Both the position numbers and the translations under genes were made by a program. Source: Parvibaculum sp963696585 (lineage in GTDB: Bacteria > Pseudomonadota > Alphaproteobacteria > Parvibaculales > Parvibaculaceae). From it: a stretch of DNA of 64,000 nt. A model generated the notes under the pieces. The model was not told the origin of the DNA, searched no databases, and saw only the letters and a program-made list of their open reading frames with translations. Below are positions 1-8,751 of the stretch, piece after piece (the stretch's first letter is position 1; each line of letters begins with the position of its first letter). Where the stretch lies: NCBI GenBank assembly GCA_963696585.1, contig CAVOKW010000025.1:1-64000 (forward strand), given 5' to 3'.

Positions 1-1
1 A

Positions 2-982
2 TCCGACTACTGCTCGCTCGCGCCCGTGATCAAAGTGAAAAGCGGCGATCTCATTCAGGCTGAAGCCGTAACCCATCACGCGGGCGACGCGCCCGACATC
101 ATGATGGACGAGGCGGTGCGCAACATCTTCACGACCATCCCTGAAGCGGACCGCAATCCCGGTGTCCACCTGATGACGGGGCCTATCTGGGTTGAAGATG
201 CAAAGCCCGGCGACATGCTGGAAGTGCGTTACCTGCGCATGACGCCGCGCTTTGACTATGGCTCGAACCTCGCCGCGAACTGGGGCCATCTCTACAAGGA
301 ATTCGGCGAGAAAGAGCGTGTGACAATCTACAGGCTCGACAAGGCCACCAATCAGGCCGAGGCTTTTTACGCTTATGATTTTCAGGGCAAATACGAGACG
401 CCCGGCAAGATTACCCATTGCCCTGAATGTGACCGCCAGACGGCCCTGAACGGTGTGCGCGTGCCCGTGCGACCGCATCTGGGCACGGCGGGCGTCGCTC
501 CCGATGTCAAAGGGCGCGTGAGCACCATTCCACCCGGTGCTCATGGCGGCAATATTGACAACTGGCGCATTGGCGCGGGGGCGACAATGTTTTATCCCGT
601 GGCCGTCGACGGTGCGCTCTTCTCCATCGGCGACCCGCATATTTCGCAGGGCGACGGCGAGATCAGCGGCACGGCGATTGAGGCCTCGCTTGATGTGCTC
701 TTCCAGATCGTGCTGCGCAAAGACTTCACCTTCCCCTCGCCGCTGCTTGAGACGCCGAAATTCTGGATCGTGCACGGGTTTGACGAAGACCTCGACGTCG
801 CCATGCGCGGCGCATCACTCGACATGCTGAAATTCCTTAACGAGGAGCGCGGCCTGTCAAAGAATGATGCTTATTCCTTGATGAGCATCACGGCGGACTT
901 CACCGTGACGCAGGTCGTGGACGGGCGGCAGGGTGTGCATGTGCGCATCCCGCGCAACATTTTTCCGGCAAATCCCAAATAA
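2..982 (+). CDS. Acetamidase/formamidase family protein, 5'-truncated by window edge
   Basis: FmdA/AmdA family metal-dependent amidase, which hydrolyses short amides such as formamide or acetamide to ammonia and the acid. Family marks are visible: a THHA motif near the N-terminus, the GGNIDNWRIGAG block, and the strongly conserved GDPHISQGDGE metal/active-site segment. A GTG at 26 could serve as a start, but the frame is open to the window edge and the residues before it align with the formamidase half of the next gene, so the true start lies outside. The C-terminus is complete. The next gene (start 1178) carries a paralogous domain fused to a regulator, suggesting one amide-responsive locus. 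The substrate cannot be told from sequence. Confidence 0.85.
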   Translation, partial: SDYCSLAPVIKVKSGDLIQAEAVTHHAGDAPDIMMDEAVRNIFTTIPEADRNPGVHLMTGPIWVEDAKPGDMLEVRYLRMTPRFDYGSNLAANWGHLYKEFGEKERVTIYRLDKATNQAEAFYAYDFQGKYETPGKITHCPECDRQTALNGVRVPVRPHLGTAGVAPDVKGRVSTIPPGAHGGNIDNWRIGAGATMFYPVAVDGALFSIGDPHISQGDGEISGTAIEASLDVLFQIVLRKDFTFPSPLLETPKFWIVHGFDEDLDVAMRGASLDMLKFLNEERGLSKNDAYSLMSITADFTVTQVVDGRQGVHVRIPRNIFPANPK

Positions 983-1104
983 TCCAACGCATTTTACACA
1001 ACCGGCCAGCGGGCACGCTTCTTGCGAAGTCAGGGGTGTGACTGCAGGCTGGTTGTGATCTTTCGCCGTTTTTACGCGATCAGGACGGCAGAGACGAACC
1101 GGGC

Positions 1105-1121
1105 TGCACAAATTTTTTGCA
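1105..1121. promoter_or_regulatory. Candidate operator upstream of the AraC-formamidase fusion gene
   Basis: The 17 bases TGCACAAATTTTTTGCA form an inverted repeat (arms TGCAcAAA and TTTtTGCA, one mismatched pair) about 57 bp upstream of the ATG at 1178, in the 195-bp gap between the two formamidase-domain genes. Inferred to be a regulator site, possibly for the fusion protein itself. AraC proteins more often bind direct repeats, so this is tentative. Confidence 0.3.
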
Positions 1122-1177
1122 CCAAGAGCGCTCATCATGGGCAAAGTGCGGTGCAGTAAGGAGTTGCGTGCGACCTT

Positions 1178-3556
1178 ATGGATGCTTGGCGTTTTTCAAC
1201 CGAATCTTACCCAAAGCATGACCGCTATGAAGCATGGCAGGAGGCGCTGGAGCGTCTTGCCCTGAAACCCACGGGCCATGCAACGGACGAAGGCGCTTAT
1301 GGTGTGCTCTCCGCCGTCATCGCGCAATCGGGCATGAGCTTCACGCGATTGATCTCCACACCGCAAGACATCAGCGCCATTCAGGAGATCAACAAGGAAG
1401 CGGGCAAAGACGGCGTCTGGGTGACATCGCTTCTCGAAGGCCGTGTCACCTTCCATGACGGCGGCACCGATGTGCGCGCCAATACGGGTGACATTGTCTA
1501 TGGTGCTGTGGGCTCTGACACGGCCTTCACGCTCGACACCAACTGCCGGATGGTCCTTGTCTATATTCCCCGCTCGGCCTTCCGTCCGCGCCTGATGGCG
1601 CCCCTTCCTACCAAAGTCATTCACCTGTCGGGTCGCGCCGGCATCGGTCATGTGCTGGCCGGGTTCCTCGCGTCTGTCTCCGAAGCGCTCGAAGACCTGA
1701 GCGTTGATCAGTTGCGCCCCATTGAAATGGCGCTGCCCGAGTTTCTAATGGCGGGGATTTTCCGCCAGGCCGACGCCCGCGCGCTTGGCGGCGCGGCAGG
1801 CGTGCGCGCCGCGCTCCTTCACCGCGTCTGTCAGACGGTGGAAGCGCAGCTCGGCGATCCCGACCTCTCGCTCACGCAGGTTGCGGATTCTCACGGCATC
1901 TCACCGCGCTATGTGCAAAAACTCTTTGAGAATGTCGGGCAGAGCTTCACACGCTATATCCGCTACCGCCGTCTTGAGCGCTGCCGCTATGACCTTGAGA
2001 GCCCACTCTATCATCAATTGTCGATCTCCGACATCTGCTTTCGCTGGGGCTTCAATGATGCGGCCCATTTCAGCCGCGCCTTCCGCGACCAGTACAACGT
2101 CTCGCCGCGCGAATATCGCCGCGCGACATCGGCAGGGCGCGAGAGCGGCGATCCGTGGGTGACAAACCGCGGCAAGCCTGCCGAACGCGTCAGCGCCCCC
2201 CGTGACGACATGCTGCATGAGCACGCCCCTGCCGAGGTGCTGGAGCTTGAGCGCCCGCTTCAACCGGTCGAAGAAACGCCAGCCCCCATTTCCGTGCCGC
2301 TCTCCGAGGACGGTGCACGCCATCACTATCTGCCAGCAACCGCGCATACGGTTCATTGGGGTTATTTCAGCCGCTCCATTCCACCGGTGCTCTCCTTGCG
2401 CTCCGGCGATTTCGTCACCATCGAGACGCTGACCCATCATGCCAATGACGATCACGAACGCATGATCGAAAATGATGCGGGTGCGGAAAGCGTGTTCCAC
2501 TGGACGAAAGAGGGAAAGAACGTCGACCGGCGCGGCGCGGGCCCGACAGATGCCTCGATCTACGGGCGCGGCTCCGGCGAAGGTTTCGGTGTTCATATCT
2601 GCACCGGCCCGATTTACATCAATGATGCGCAGCCCGGCGATATTGTTGAACTGCGCGTGCTCGACATTCAGCCGCGCCCCTGCGCCAGCGAGCGCTTTGA
2701 GGGTCGCCACTTCGGCAGCAATGCGGCCGCATGGTGGGGTTTTCATTTCAACGAATTGCTGACACAACCGACGAACCGCGAAGTCATTACGATCTATGAG
2801 ATCGAAAAGCGACGCAGCGGTGACGTCGCCCGCGCGGTTTACAACTATCGCTGGACGCCGCAGACGGATCCGTTCGGCGTCGTGCATAGCCAGATCGATT
2901 ATCCTGGTGTCCCTGTCGACCACACGACGATTGAAAAGAATTTCGACGTTTTGAAAAATATCGAAATTCCGCTCCGTGCCCATTTCGGTGTTGTGGCACT
3001 GGCGCCGGACCAATGGGGCGCGGTGGACAGCGTACCGCCCGCGCATTTCGGCGGCAATATCGACAACTGGCGGCTGGGTGCGGGGGCTTGCGTCTTTCTT
3101 CCCGTCTCGGTGCCAGGCGGGCTGTTGTCAATCGGCGATCCGCATGCGTCGCAGGGCGACTCTGAGCTTTGCGGGACCGCCATCGAATGTTCTTTGACCG
3201 GCGTCTTTCAGGTGATCCTGCACAAGAAGAAAGAGCTGCCGGGCAAGCTTACCGATCTCGACTATCCGCTCATCGAAACGGATGATGAATGGGTGATCAC
3301 AGGATTCTCGCATCCCAATTATCTGAAAGAACTCGGCCGCAACGCGCAGACAGAAGTCTATAAGCAGGCCTCCGTTGATCTTGCGATGCGCGATGCCTTC
3401 CGCAAGACGCGGCGTTTCCTGATGACGACCAAGGGTCTCACGGAAGACGAAGCGATTTCGCTGATGTCCGTCGCTGTTGATTTCGGCATCACCCAGATCG
3501 TCGATGGCAACTGGGGCGTTCACGCGGTGATCAGGAAATCCATGTTTCGTGACTGA
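1178..3556 (+). CDS. AraC-family transcription regulator fused to a formamidase/acetamidase domain
   Basis: A single uninterrupted 792-residue frame with two halves. Residues about 25-200 look like an AraC-binding-like sensor domain. Residues about 228-315 form a canonical AraC double helix-turn-helix (SLTQVADSHGISPRYVQKLF, then the second helix pair ending NVSPREYRR). A linker rich in Pro and Glu (about 316-384) leads to a full FmdA/AmdA domain (about 385-790) with THHA, FGGNIDNWRLGAG and GDPHASQGDSE. The enzymatic motifs are intact, so it could be active or could act as an amide sensor. It overlaps the end of the convergent PfkB kinase gene by 26 bp. An AAGGAG lies 13 bases upstream of the ATG. 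The fusion architecture is unusual to me; each half on its own is certain. Confidence 0.88.
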   Translation: MDAWRFSTESYPKHDRYEAWQEALERLALKPTGHATDEGAYGVLSAVIAQSGMSFTRLISTPQDISAIQEINKEAGKDGVWVTSLLEGRVTFHDGGTDVRANTGDIVYGAVGSDTAFTLDTNCRMVLVYIPRSAFRPRLMAPLPTKVIHLSGRAGIGHVLAGFLASVSEALEDLSVDQLRPIEMALPEFLMAGIFRQADARALGGAAGVRAALLHRVCQTVEAQLGDPDLSLTQVADSHGISPRYVQKLFENVGQSFTRYIRYRRLERCRYDLESPLYHQLSISDICFRWGFNDAAHFSRAFRDQYNVSPREYRRATSAGRESGDPWVTNRGKPAERVSAPRDDMLHEHAPAEVLELERPLQPVEETPAPISVPLSEDGARHHYLPATAHTVHWGYFSRSIPPVLSLRSGDFVTIETLTHHANDDHERMIENDAGAESVFHWTKEGKNVDRRGAGPTDASIYGRGSGEGFGVHICTGPIYINDAQPGDIVELRVLDIQPRPCASERFEGRHFGSNAAAWWGFHFNELLTQPTNREVITIYEIEKRRSGDVARAVYNYRWTPQTDPFGVVHSQIDYPGVPVDHTTIEKNFDVLKNIEIPLRAHFGVVALAPDQWGAVDSVPPAHFGGNIDNWRLGAGACVFLPVSVPGGLLSIGDPHASQGDSELCGTAIECSLTGVFQVILHKKKELPGKLTDLDYPLIETDDEWVITGFSHPNYLKELGRNAQTEVYKQASVDLAMRDAFRKTRRFLMTTKGLTEDEAISLMSVAVDFGITQIVDGNWGVHAVIRKSMFRD

Positions 3557-4448
3557 GATGCTGGCCTAAGCGGCGGAGCGCATCGGCAGGGGCGCTCGGA
3601 CCCTTGTGCTCACAGGCAAGGGCGGCGACGCGTGCGGCGATGGTCATGGATTTTGCAAACGACGCGCCGCCCATTTCGGCGAAGATGAAGCCGGCGTGAA
3701 AAGCATCGCCCGCGCCTGTCGTGTCCGTGACATGGCAGGGCGCGACGGGGATTTGCACGAGATTGCCGCCCTTCAAGGCACCGATAGCCCCTTGTGCGCC
3801 CATCGTGACCACATGGGTGCGACCACCGAGCGCGGCCAGGGCAGAGAGCATGTCGGCGGGCACATCAGACCCCGCAATTTCGGACGCCACGGATTTCGGC
3901 ACGATGGCCGTTTCGACAGATGCAAGAAGCGCTCGGGTTTCAGGCGTCACGGTTTCGGCGTCGCAGATCGTGGCGAGGCCGCGTGCGGTGGCGGCACGGG
4001 CGATCCTGAGTGAGGCTTCCGCCTCATGTCCGTCGAAATAAACATGGCTCACCCGCGCCCAGAGCGCATCGGATATATCGCCTGAATGGCGGGGAAAAAC
4101 AGGTGAGACGGTTTCGACAATGGAGCGTTCGCCGCTTTCGTGATCGACGAAAATATAGGCGCAAGGATTCTGGAAGCCCTTTGCCCCTTCAACGCCCGTG
4201 GCGTCGATGCCTGCGGCGTTCAGCGCAGCCCGCACATGTCCGCCGCCCGCATCATCGCCCGTGACACCCGCATAGGCGACGCGTACGCCAAGTCCTGCAA
4301 GGGTCACGGCTACGTTGAGGCACTGACCGCCGATGATGCGGGCGGGCTCGCCTGTCCGCTGCTTGGTGTCACGGGCGAGGTCCGCCAGCCTCACATCGAA
4401 AATATGGTCCACACTGTTACGTCCGACACAAAGCACGCCCGCAGTCAT
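3531..4448 (-). CDS. PfkB family carbohydrate kinase
   Basis: Ribokinase/PfkB-fold sugar or nucleoside kinase of 305 residues. The N-terminal GGQCLNVAVTLAGLG block matches the first PfkB signature, and the C-terminal DTTGAGDAFHAGF is the second signature with the catalytic Asp and anion hole. The ATG at 4448 is preferred over a GTG one codon earlier because GGAG sits 7 bases upstream of it. The 3' end overlaps the convergent fusion gene. The substrate is unknown; the neighbouring formamidases suggest no obvious sugar. Confidence 0.85.
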   Translation of the reverse strand: MTAGVLCVGRNSVDHIFDVRLADLARDTKQRTGEPARIIGGQCLNVAVTLAGLGVRVAYAGVTGDDAGGGHVRAALNAAGIDATGVEGAKGFQNPCAYIFVDHESGERSIVETVSPVFPRHSGDISDALWARVSHVYFDGHEAEASLRIARAATARGLATICDAETVTPETRALLASVETAIVPKSVASEIAGSDVPADMLSALAALGGRTHVVTMGAQGAIGALKGGNLVQIPVAPCHVTDTTGAGDAFHAGFIFAEMGGASFAKSMTIAARVAALACEHKGPSAPADALRRLGQHLSHETWIS

Positions 4449-4673
4449 CACCTCACTCCACCTGTTACAAGAACGAGACTAGGCGATGTGCAGTCCCTGT
4501 TCACGCATGAATACGCTCAAAAAACGGGACCGGATTACAGATAGGTGAAAACTTCCGTCAGCCCGCGCAAATGAACCAAGTTAAATGGCGCATACACAGT
4601 GAAACGCCTGCACCGGGTCGAAATCACTCAAGAGGGCGCAGGCGCTTTGTCAGGCCTGAAAGAGGTATGAGGC

Positions 4674-5165
4674 CTATTCGCGGGTATAATGGGCAGGGAT
4701 CACAGGGTCAGGACCGGCCTTGCCCCAGAGCACAATCTCATTGCCCCAGGGGTCACGGAAGGCGTGGTTATAGCCGTTGAACTCTTTCCAATAGTGGTTG
4801 CGCCAGAGGATTTCAGCTCCCTTCTCAACAGCGGTCGAGAGGATGCGCTCCTCGCTGTCATCGGCGCTGATCAACACCCAGATGCGGGCCTTGCGGCCGT
4901 CAGTGCTCAAGACGCGCGGTGCAACGCCATCGCGTTCGGGATGAGGCCGCACGTTTGCGGCGTTGTGGATGCCAATGTGGAAATTGCCGATGAGGCTTTC
5001 CGTGCCGTCAGGGTTGAGTGCGTTACCGCCCGGCACCATACGGTGATAAACGCCGTAAGGCCGGGGATCGTTCTGCCAGCCGAAGACATCGGCATAGAAC
5101 TCGGCGCAAGCCGCAGGATCATCTGACGTGAGATCAACAAAGATAAGCGTGTTTGGATAAAACAA
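4674..5165 (-). CDS. VOC (glyoxalase/bleomycin resistance) family protein
   Basis: A 163-residue protein with one vicinal-oxygen-chelate repeat pair: it begins with a typical FVDLTSDDPAACAEFYADVFGW segment (split here only to name it) and ends with AFRDPWGNEIVLWG, the usual C-terminal beta-alpha unit with its metal-ligand Glu. The frame stays open upstream to 5435, but the extra part shows no VOC homology and includes a remnant of another gene. A TTG at 5165 with GAGGA 8 bases upstream gives a family-length product and is taken as the start. The function could be a dioxygenase, lyase or resistance protein; nothing nearby decides this. Confidence 0.75.
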   Translation of the reverse strand: MFYPNTLIFVDLTSDDPAACAEFYADVFGWQNDPRPYGVYHRMVPGGNALNPDGTESLIGNFHIGIHNAANVRPHPERDGVAPRVLSTDGRKARIWVLISADDSEERILSTAVEKGAEILWRNHYWKEFNGYNHAFRDPWGNEIVLWGKAGPDPVIPAHYTRE

Positions 5166-5522
5166 GATGATGGTCCTCAGAAACGAGAGAAGGCAATGAA
5201 CCCCGATCCTGCCTGCCGCGCCCCATTCCTTCTTGTCTCCATGCGCCCAAAGTTGAGGTTCGCGCGGGTCTGTATCTGCGCCGGACCGATTTGATGCAGC
5301 GATTCTTGTTGACAGATGAATCCATGTCTGAGCCTTCGGAAGTGCAGGTGCAAAGTCTGACGGATGACGCGGGCCCAACAGATGCGCCGGTGCGCAGGCA
5401 GGGTTCAGCGTCATCGAGGTCGGCGCCTCGATCACGCGCCAGATCAGCGGATCGCTGTCCTTGAGTTCGATGCGGATCGTCGCGATCTCGTTGAAGCTAT
5501 CGAAGCCTTCATCAGCCGCTTG
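5166..5522. other. 357-bp gap: gene remnant at its right end, no intact gene
   Basis: Apart from the pRiA4b ORF-3-like remnant at 5403-5516, this stretch between the VOC gene and the kinase of the redox block shows no convincing gene, hairpin or operator. The minus-strand frame that runs through it is an accidental extension of the VOC reading frame. Confidence 0.6.
5403..5516 (-). pseudogene. Remnant of a plasmid pRiA4b ORF-3-like gene
   Basis: Thirty-eight codons contain IRIELKDSDPLIWRVIEAP, a good match to the start of the PRiA4_ORF3 domain (consensus of the type I-L-ds-P-IWRrv-VP). A stop codon lies directly upstream, no start codon is available, and similarity ends after SMTLN, so both ends are lost. 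The remnant lies against the last codons of the histidine kinase gene, at what looks like the left border of an inserted block. Recognition is by motif only. Confidence 0.55.
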
Positions 5523-6890
5523 TTACGTCCTGCACATCGCGTCTCGCCCGAAGGTGTCCGGAACGTCTGTCGGCAACCTGAGGGAAGCCTGGAAACCGGA
5601 AGAGGCACCCGGACGCGGCGACTCCAGAATGAGCGGGCTTCCGATCCGGTCCGCGATGGCAGCGACGATGGCGAGGCCGAGCCCGCTGCCATCGGTGCTT
5701 GCACTTGCGCGCTCGAAACGGGCGGTCAGGCGGTCGAGGGTGTCGCCGGGCAGGACGGGACCATCATTCGCGACGAAAAGTTGCCCATCCGCCGTCAGGG
5801 TCACGTCGATCGGCGCATTGTCCGCGCCGTGACGGAGAGCGTTCTCCAACAGGTTCCGGCAGACAATTCCGAAGGCGTCGGGATCGATGTCCGACAGGAC
5901 CGGCGTCTGGGGCAGCATCAGCCTGATGCGGCCCGGCGTCCCCCCGCGCCCGATATCGTCCACCACGATACGCGCGACGGCGCGCAGGTCCGCACTGTGG
6001 TCCATGCGCAGTCGACCGCCTTCCGCCCGCGCAAGCTGCATGAGGCGTTCGGAAAGCCGCGTCAGCCGCTTGAGCGTCGCCTCGATCTCTGCGGCACGCG
6101 CGTCGGCGGTCGGGTCGCGCGTCTCCGACCTGAGCCGCTGTGCCTGCGCAATGGCGCCGGCGAGCGGCGTGCGCAACTCGTGCGCGGCGTTCGCCGCAAA
6201 GCTGCGCTCGGCCTCGAACGCCTTTCGCAACCGGTCCAGCAGGCTATTCAAGGTCTCCGCCAGCGGGCCGATCTCTGCCGGCAGATCGTCTGCGGGAACT
6301 TCGGACAGGTCACGGGCGCCACGCGCCTCGAGACGCGAACGGAACCGGCGCAGGGGATCGAGGCTGAAGCGGACGGCCAGGATGATGGCTGCAAGCGCCA
6401 CGGGCAGCACGATCAGCAGCGGCAGGCCGAGGCCCATCTGGATTTCCCGTGCAACCGACGCGCGATGTACCAGCGGTTCGGCAACGGTGATACGGATCGT
6501 CCCCTGGAGCGCCGCGTCGCTGTAGAGGCGATGGGTCGCCGTCTGTCGAAACCCTGGCCCGTCCCAGGGCGGGAACACGGCCGGATCAGCGGCATGGGAT
6601 TGCAGCAGGATGCGCCCCTCGGCATCGCGGACGAGATAGGTGAAGAACTCGTCATGCTCCCGGATCGGTGCGAGCCGCTGTGTCACCCCCTGATCTTCGC
6701 GCCCGACGATGTCGGTCACGGCGAGCGGCAGGATGCGCTCTGCGGTCTCGCGCAGGGCGCTGTCGAAGACCTCGTCCATTTCGCCCCGGACGATCACGGC
6801 CGTGACCGTGGCGGCCAGCAGCCAGAGGATCGTCAGCACGAGGCCGAGCGACAGACCGAGCCGCATCTGAAGGCTACGCGGCGGCCTCAT
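5523..6890 (-). CDS. Sensor histidine kinase (OmpR-partner, QseC/PmrB-like layout)
   Basis: A 455-residue membrane kinase. It has a TM segment near residues 15-35, a periplasmic domain of about 120 residues, a second TM (LLIVLPVALAAIILAV) and a HAMP-like linker. The phospho-acceptor box is AANAAHELRTPLAG, and the ATP-binding N box (NLLENALRHG) and G box (DGSGLGLAIV) are present. The ATG at 6890 overlaps the stop of the upstream response-regulator gene (ATGA), so the pair is translationally coupled. The longer frame upstream only overlaps the regulator. It presumably senses an envelope signal, perhaps metal or redox state, given the PepSY, b561 and flavoprotein genes that follow. Confidence 0.92.
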   Translation of the reverse strand: MRPPRSLQMRLGLSLGLVLTILWLLAATVTAVIVRGEMDEVFDSALRETAERILPLAVTDIVGREDQGVTQRLAPIREHDEFFTYLVRDAEGRILLQSHAADPAVFPPWDGPGFRQTATHRLYSDAALQGTIRITVAEPLVHRASVAREIQMGLGLPLLIVLPVALAAIILAVRFSLDPLRRFRSRLEARGARDLSEVPADDLPAEIGPLAETLNSLLDRLRKAFEAERSFAANAAHELRTPLAGAIAQAQRLRSETRDPTADARAAEIEATLKRLTRLSERLMQLARAEGGRLRMDHSADLRAVARIVVDDIGRGGTPGRIRLMLPQTPVLSDIDPDAFGIVCRNLLENALRHGADNAPIDVTLTADGQLFVANDGPVLPGDTLDRLTARFERASASTDGSGLGLAIVAAIADRIGSPLILESPRPGASSGFQASLRLPTDVPDTFGRDAMCRT

Positions 6891-7546
6891 GGATTGCCCA
6901 GCCTGTAGCCCATGCCGCGTTCGGTCTCGATGACGGCAGGCCCGAGCTTCTTGCGCAGGCGGCTCACATGGACCTCGATGGTATTGCTCTCCACCTCCGC
7001 GTCGAAGGTGTAGAGCTTCTCCTCCAACTGCGCTTTGGACAAGAGCTGCCCCGGGCGCGCGAGGAAGGCCTCGAACAGCGCCCATTCCCGCGCCGTCAGC
7101 TGGACGGGCTTGCCGTCGCGATGAACGCTACGCGCGGCCAGGTCGATGTCCAGCGGCCCATGGGTGACGATGGGGTTCGGGTTGCCGCTGTAGCGCCGGG
7201 CGACCGACCCGATCCGGGCCGAGAGCTCGGCAAGGTCGAAGGGCTTCACGAGGTAGTCGTCGGCGCCCGCATTCAGACCTTCGATCCGGTCCGAGACCTG
7301 GTCGAGCGCGGTCAGAATGATGACCGGCGTCACGTCGCCCCGTGCGCGCAGGCCCTTCAGGAACCCGATGCCACGCCCGTCGGGCAGCATCAGGTCCAGG
7401 AGGATCAGGTCGTAGGATGTGGCCTTCACTGCGTCGCCGGCAGCGTCGAGGCGCGTCACCCAGTCCACCGACTGGCCATCGGCTGCGATCTGGTCGCGCA
7501 CTGCGGCGCCGAGAGTCGTGTCGTCCTCGATCAGCAGGATGCGCAT
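6887..7546 (-). CDS. OmpR/PhoB-family response regulator
   Basis: A receiver domain with acidic pocket EDD (7-9), phospho-acceptor D51 in LILLDLMLPD and Lys in YLVKPF, followed by a winged-helix DNA-binding domain ending in RGMGYRLGNP. The product is 219 residues. The ATG at 7546 was chosen because the receiver domain begins there (MRILLIEDD). First gene of the regulator-kinase operon and divergent from the PepSY gene. The 144-bp intergenic region carries two 11-bp-phased direct repeats that are likely its own binding sites. Confidence 0.93.
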   Translation of the reverse strand: MRILLIEDDTTLGAAVRDQIAADGQSVDWVTRLDAAGDAVKATSYDLILLDLMLPDGRGIGFLKGLRARGDVTPVIILTALDQVSDRIEGLNAGADDYLVKPFDLAELSARIGSVARRYSGNPNPIVTHGPLDIDLAARSVHRDGKPVQLTAREWALFEAFLARPGQLLSKAQLEEKLYTFDAEVESNTIEVHVSRLRKKLGPAVIETERGMGYRLGNP

Positions 7547-7589
7547 GGTCGTCCCGTCCTTTCCCGATGACCCTCCATGATCCGTCTGG

Positions 7590-7639
7590 CTGACACGAAG
7601 CTGAAGCGGGTGGGCCAAGCCCCTTCAGGCTGCCGTCAG
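7590..7639. promoter_or_regulatory. Predicted response-regulator boxes in the divergent promoter region
   Basis: Plus strand 7590-7606 reads CTGACACGAAGCTGAAG. Minus strand 7639-7623 reads CTGACGGCAGCCTGAAG. Each is a CTGAC/CTGAA direct repeat with an exact 11-bp period, the phasing used by OmpR/PhoB-type regulators, and the two point toward each other. The pair sits between the response-regulator gene and the PepSY gene. A similar convergent pair lies at 8752-8800 before the second half of the gene block. That this block's own regulator binds them is inferred. Confidence 0.65.
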
Positions 7640-7690
7640 CTTCGCCGCGCATGAATTGCATCAAGATGGCCGCAGCGAGGAGTTTGGCCC

Positions 7691-8014
7691 ATGAAGAAGA
7701 CATTGACAATTCTCGGCTTTCTCGCGGTTTTCCCGGCTGGTGTCGCGCTGGCGGACGACGGCTGCTTCGTGCCGATGGCCGATTGGCAGCCGCGGGACGC
7801 GGTTGCCCGCCTGGCCGAAGATAACGGCTGGACGGTGCGCCGCATCAAGATCGACGACGGCTGCTACGAGATCGACGGCCGGAATGCCGAGGGGCGCCGG
7901 ATCGAGGTGACGGTCCATCCCGCCACGCTCCAGGTGATCGAGTTCGAATACGAGGACGATGATCGGCGCGACCAGGATCGGGGCCGGGATCGCAAAGGAG
8001 GCGACGATGACTGA
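7691..8014 (+). CDS. Exported PepSY-domain protein with acidic tail
   Basis: A small protein of 107 residues. An N-terminal signal peptide (MKKTLTILGFLAVFPAGVALA) precedes a single PepSY-type repeat (RDAVARLAEDNGWTVRRIKID through RRIEVTVHPATLQVIEFEY). The tail is rich in Asp and Arg and ends in GGDDD. PepSY proteins of this size often sit beside two-component systems and cytochrome b561 genes; a role in metal or peptidase-related sensing is possible but unproven. The stop overlaps the start region of the cytochrome gene, so they are co-transcribed. Confidence 0.82.
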   Translation: MKKTLTILGFLAVFPAGVALADDGCFVPMADWQPRDAVARLAEDNGWTVRRIKIDDGCYEIDGRNAEGRRIEVTVHPATLQVIEFEYEDDDRRDQDRGRDRKGGDDD

Positions 8015-8678
8015 CCAAACCGCTCATGACGCCCCGGAGAGGAACACCGGGACGCCCAGCAAGGTCCGGGTCTGGGACCCTCTGGTGCGGGTGTTCCATT
8101 GGGGTCTTGTCGTCGCGTTCGCGACGGCATGGCTCACTGCGGACGAGCTGCAGCCAGTGCACGAGTTCGCGGGCTACACCGTCGCCGGGCTGGTGGCGTT
8201 CCGGCTGGGCTGGGGTCTCGTGGGCAGTCGCTATGCGCGCTTCGCCCAGTTCCTCAAGGGGCCCGGCGAGACGCTCGCCTATCTCGGCGACATGACCCGC
8301 GGCAAGGAGCGGCGCTACCTCGGCCACAACCCGGCCGGCGCCGCCATGATCGTGGCGCTGCTTGTGACGCTCTCGGGCACCGCCCTCACCGGATGGCTCA
8401 TGGCGGAGCCGGACCGGCTAGCGATGCTGCCGTCCATACCTGCCATCGTGGCGCCCGCCTGGGCCGACGACGATGGCGACGCGCGCGAATACGGCGATCG
8501 TGGCGAGGCAGAAGGCCCGCTGAAGGAGGTCCACGAGACGCTGGCCAATCTGATGCTCCTGCTCGCGGCGCTGCATGTGGGTGGCGTTGTGCTTGCCTCC
8601 TTCCGGCATCACGAGAACCTTGCCCGCGCCATGGTGACCGGAGACAAGCGCGCGCCCGGTCCTGGCGACATTGCCTGA
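8007..8678 (+). CDS. Cytochrome b561-type membrane protein (cytochrome b/b6 domain)
   Basis: A four-helix b-type cytochrome of 223 residues. Candidate haem-ligand His residues are in RVFHWGLVVAF, PVHEFAGY, VHETLANL and ALHVGGV. The ATG at 8007 has an excellent AAAGGAGG five bases upstream and overlaps the stop of the PepSY gene by 8 bases. An acidic insert (WADDDGDAREYGDRGEAEG) between helices 3 and 4 probably faces the periplasm and echoes the Asp-rich proteins on either side. Likely role: moving electrons across the membrane, from quinol or from the diflavin reductase, to periplasmic acceptors. Confidence 0.88.
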   Translation: MTDQTAHDAPERNTGTPSKVRVWDPLVRVFHWGLVVAFATAWLTADELQPVHEFAGYTVAGLVAFRLGWGLVGSRYARFAQFLKGPGETLAYLGDMTRGKERRYLGHNPAGAAMIVALLVTLSGTALTGWLMAEPDRLAMLPSIPAIVAPAWADDDGDAREYGDRGEAEGPLKEVHETLANLMLLLAALHVGGVVLASFRHHENLARAMVTGDKRAPGPGDIA

Positions 8679-8751
8679 CCGACCAGAACCCCCAAGGCCG
8701 ACCGCGTCTTCGGCCCGACCTGGCCCCGCTCTCACCGGCGGGGCCTTCTTC

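Noticed and set aside
1901..3046. 381-codon minus-strand frame
   Set aside because: Antisense to the AraC-formamidase fusion, whose motifs are certain.
5166..5435. Longer start for the VOC protein (253 residues)
   Set aside because: The added 90 residues have no VOC similarity and run into a remnant of another gene; a TTG with a good ribosome site gives the family length.
5364..6908. 514-codon plus-strand frame
   Set aside because: Antisense shadow of the histidine kinase gene; composition is Arg/Gly/Asp-rich and no domain is visible.
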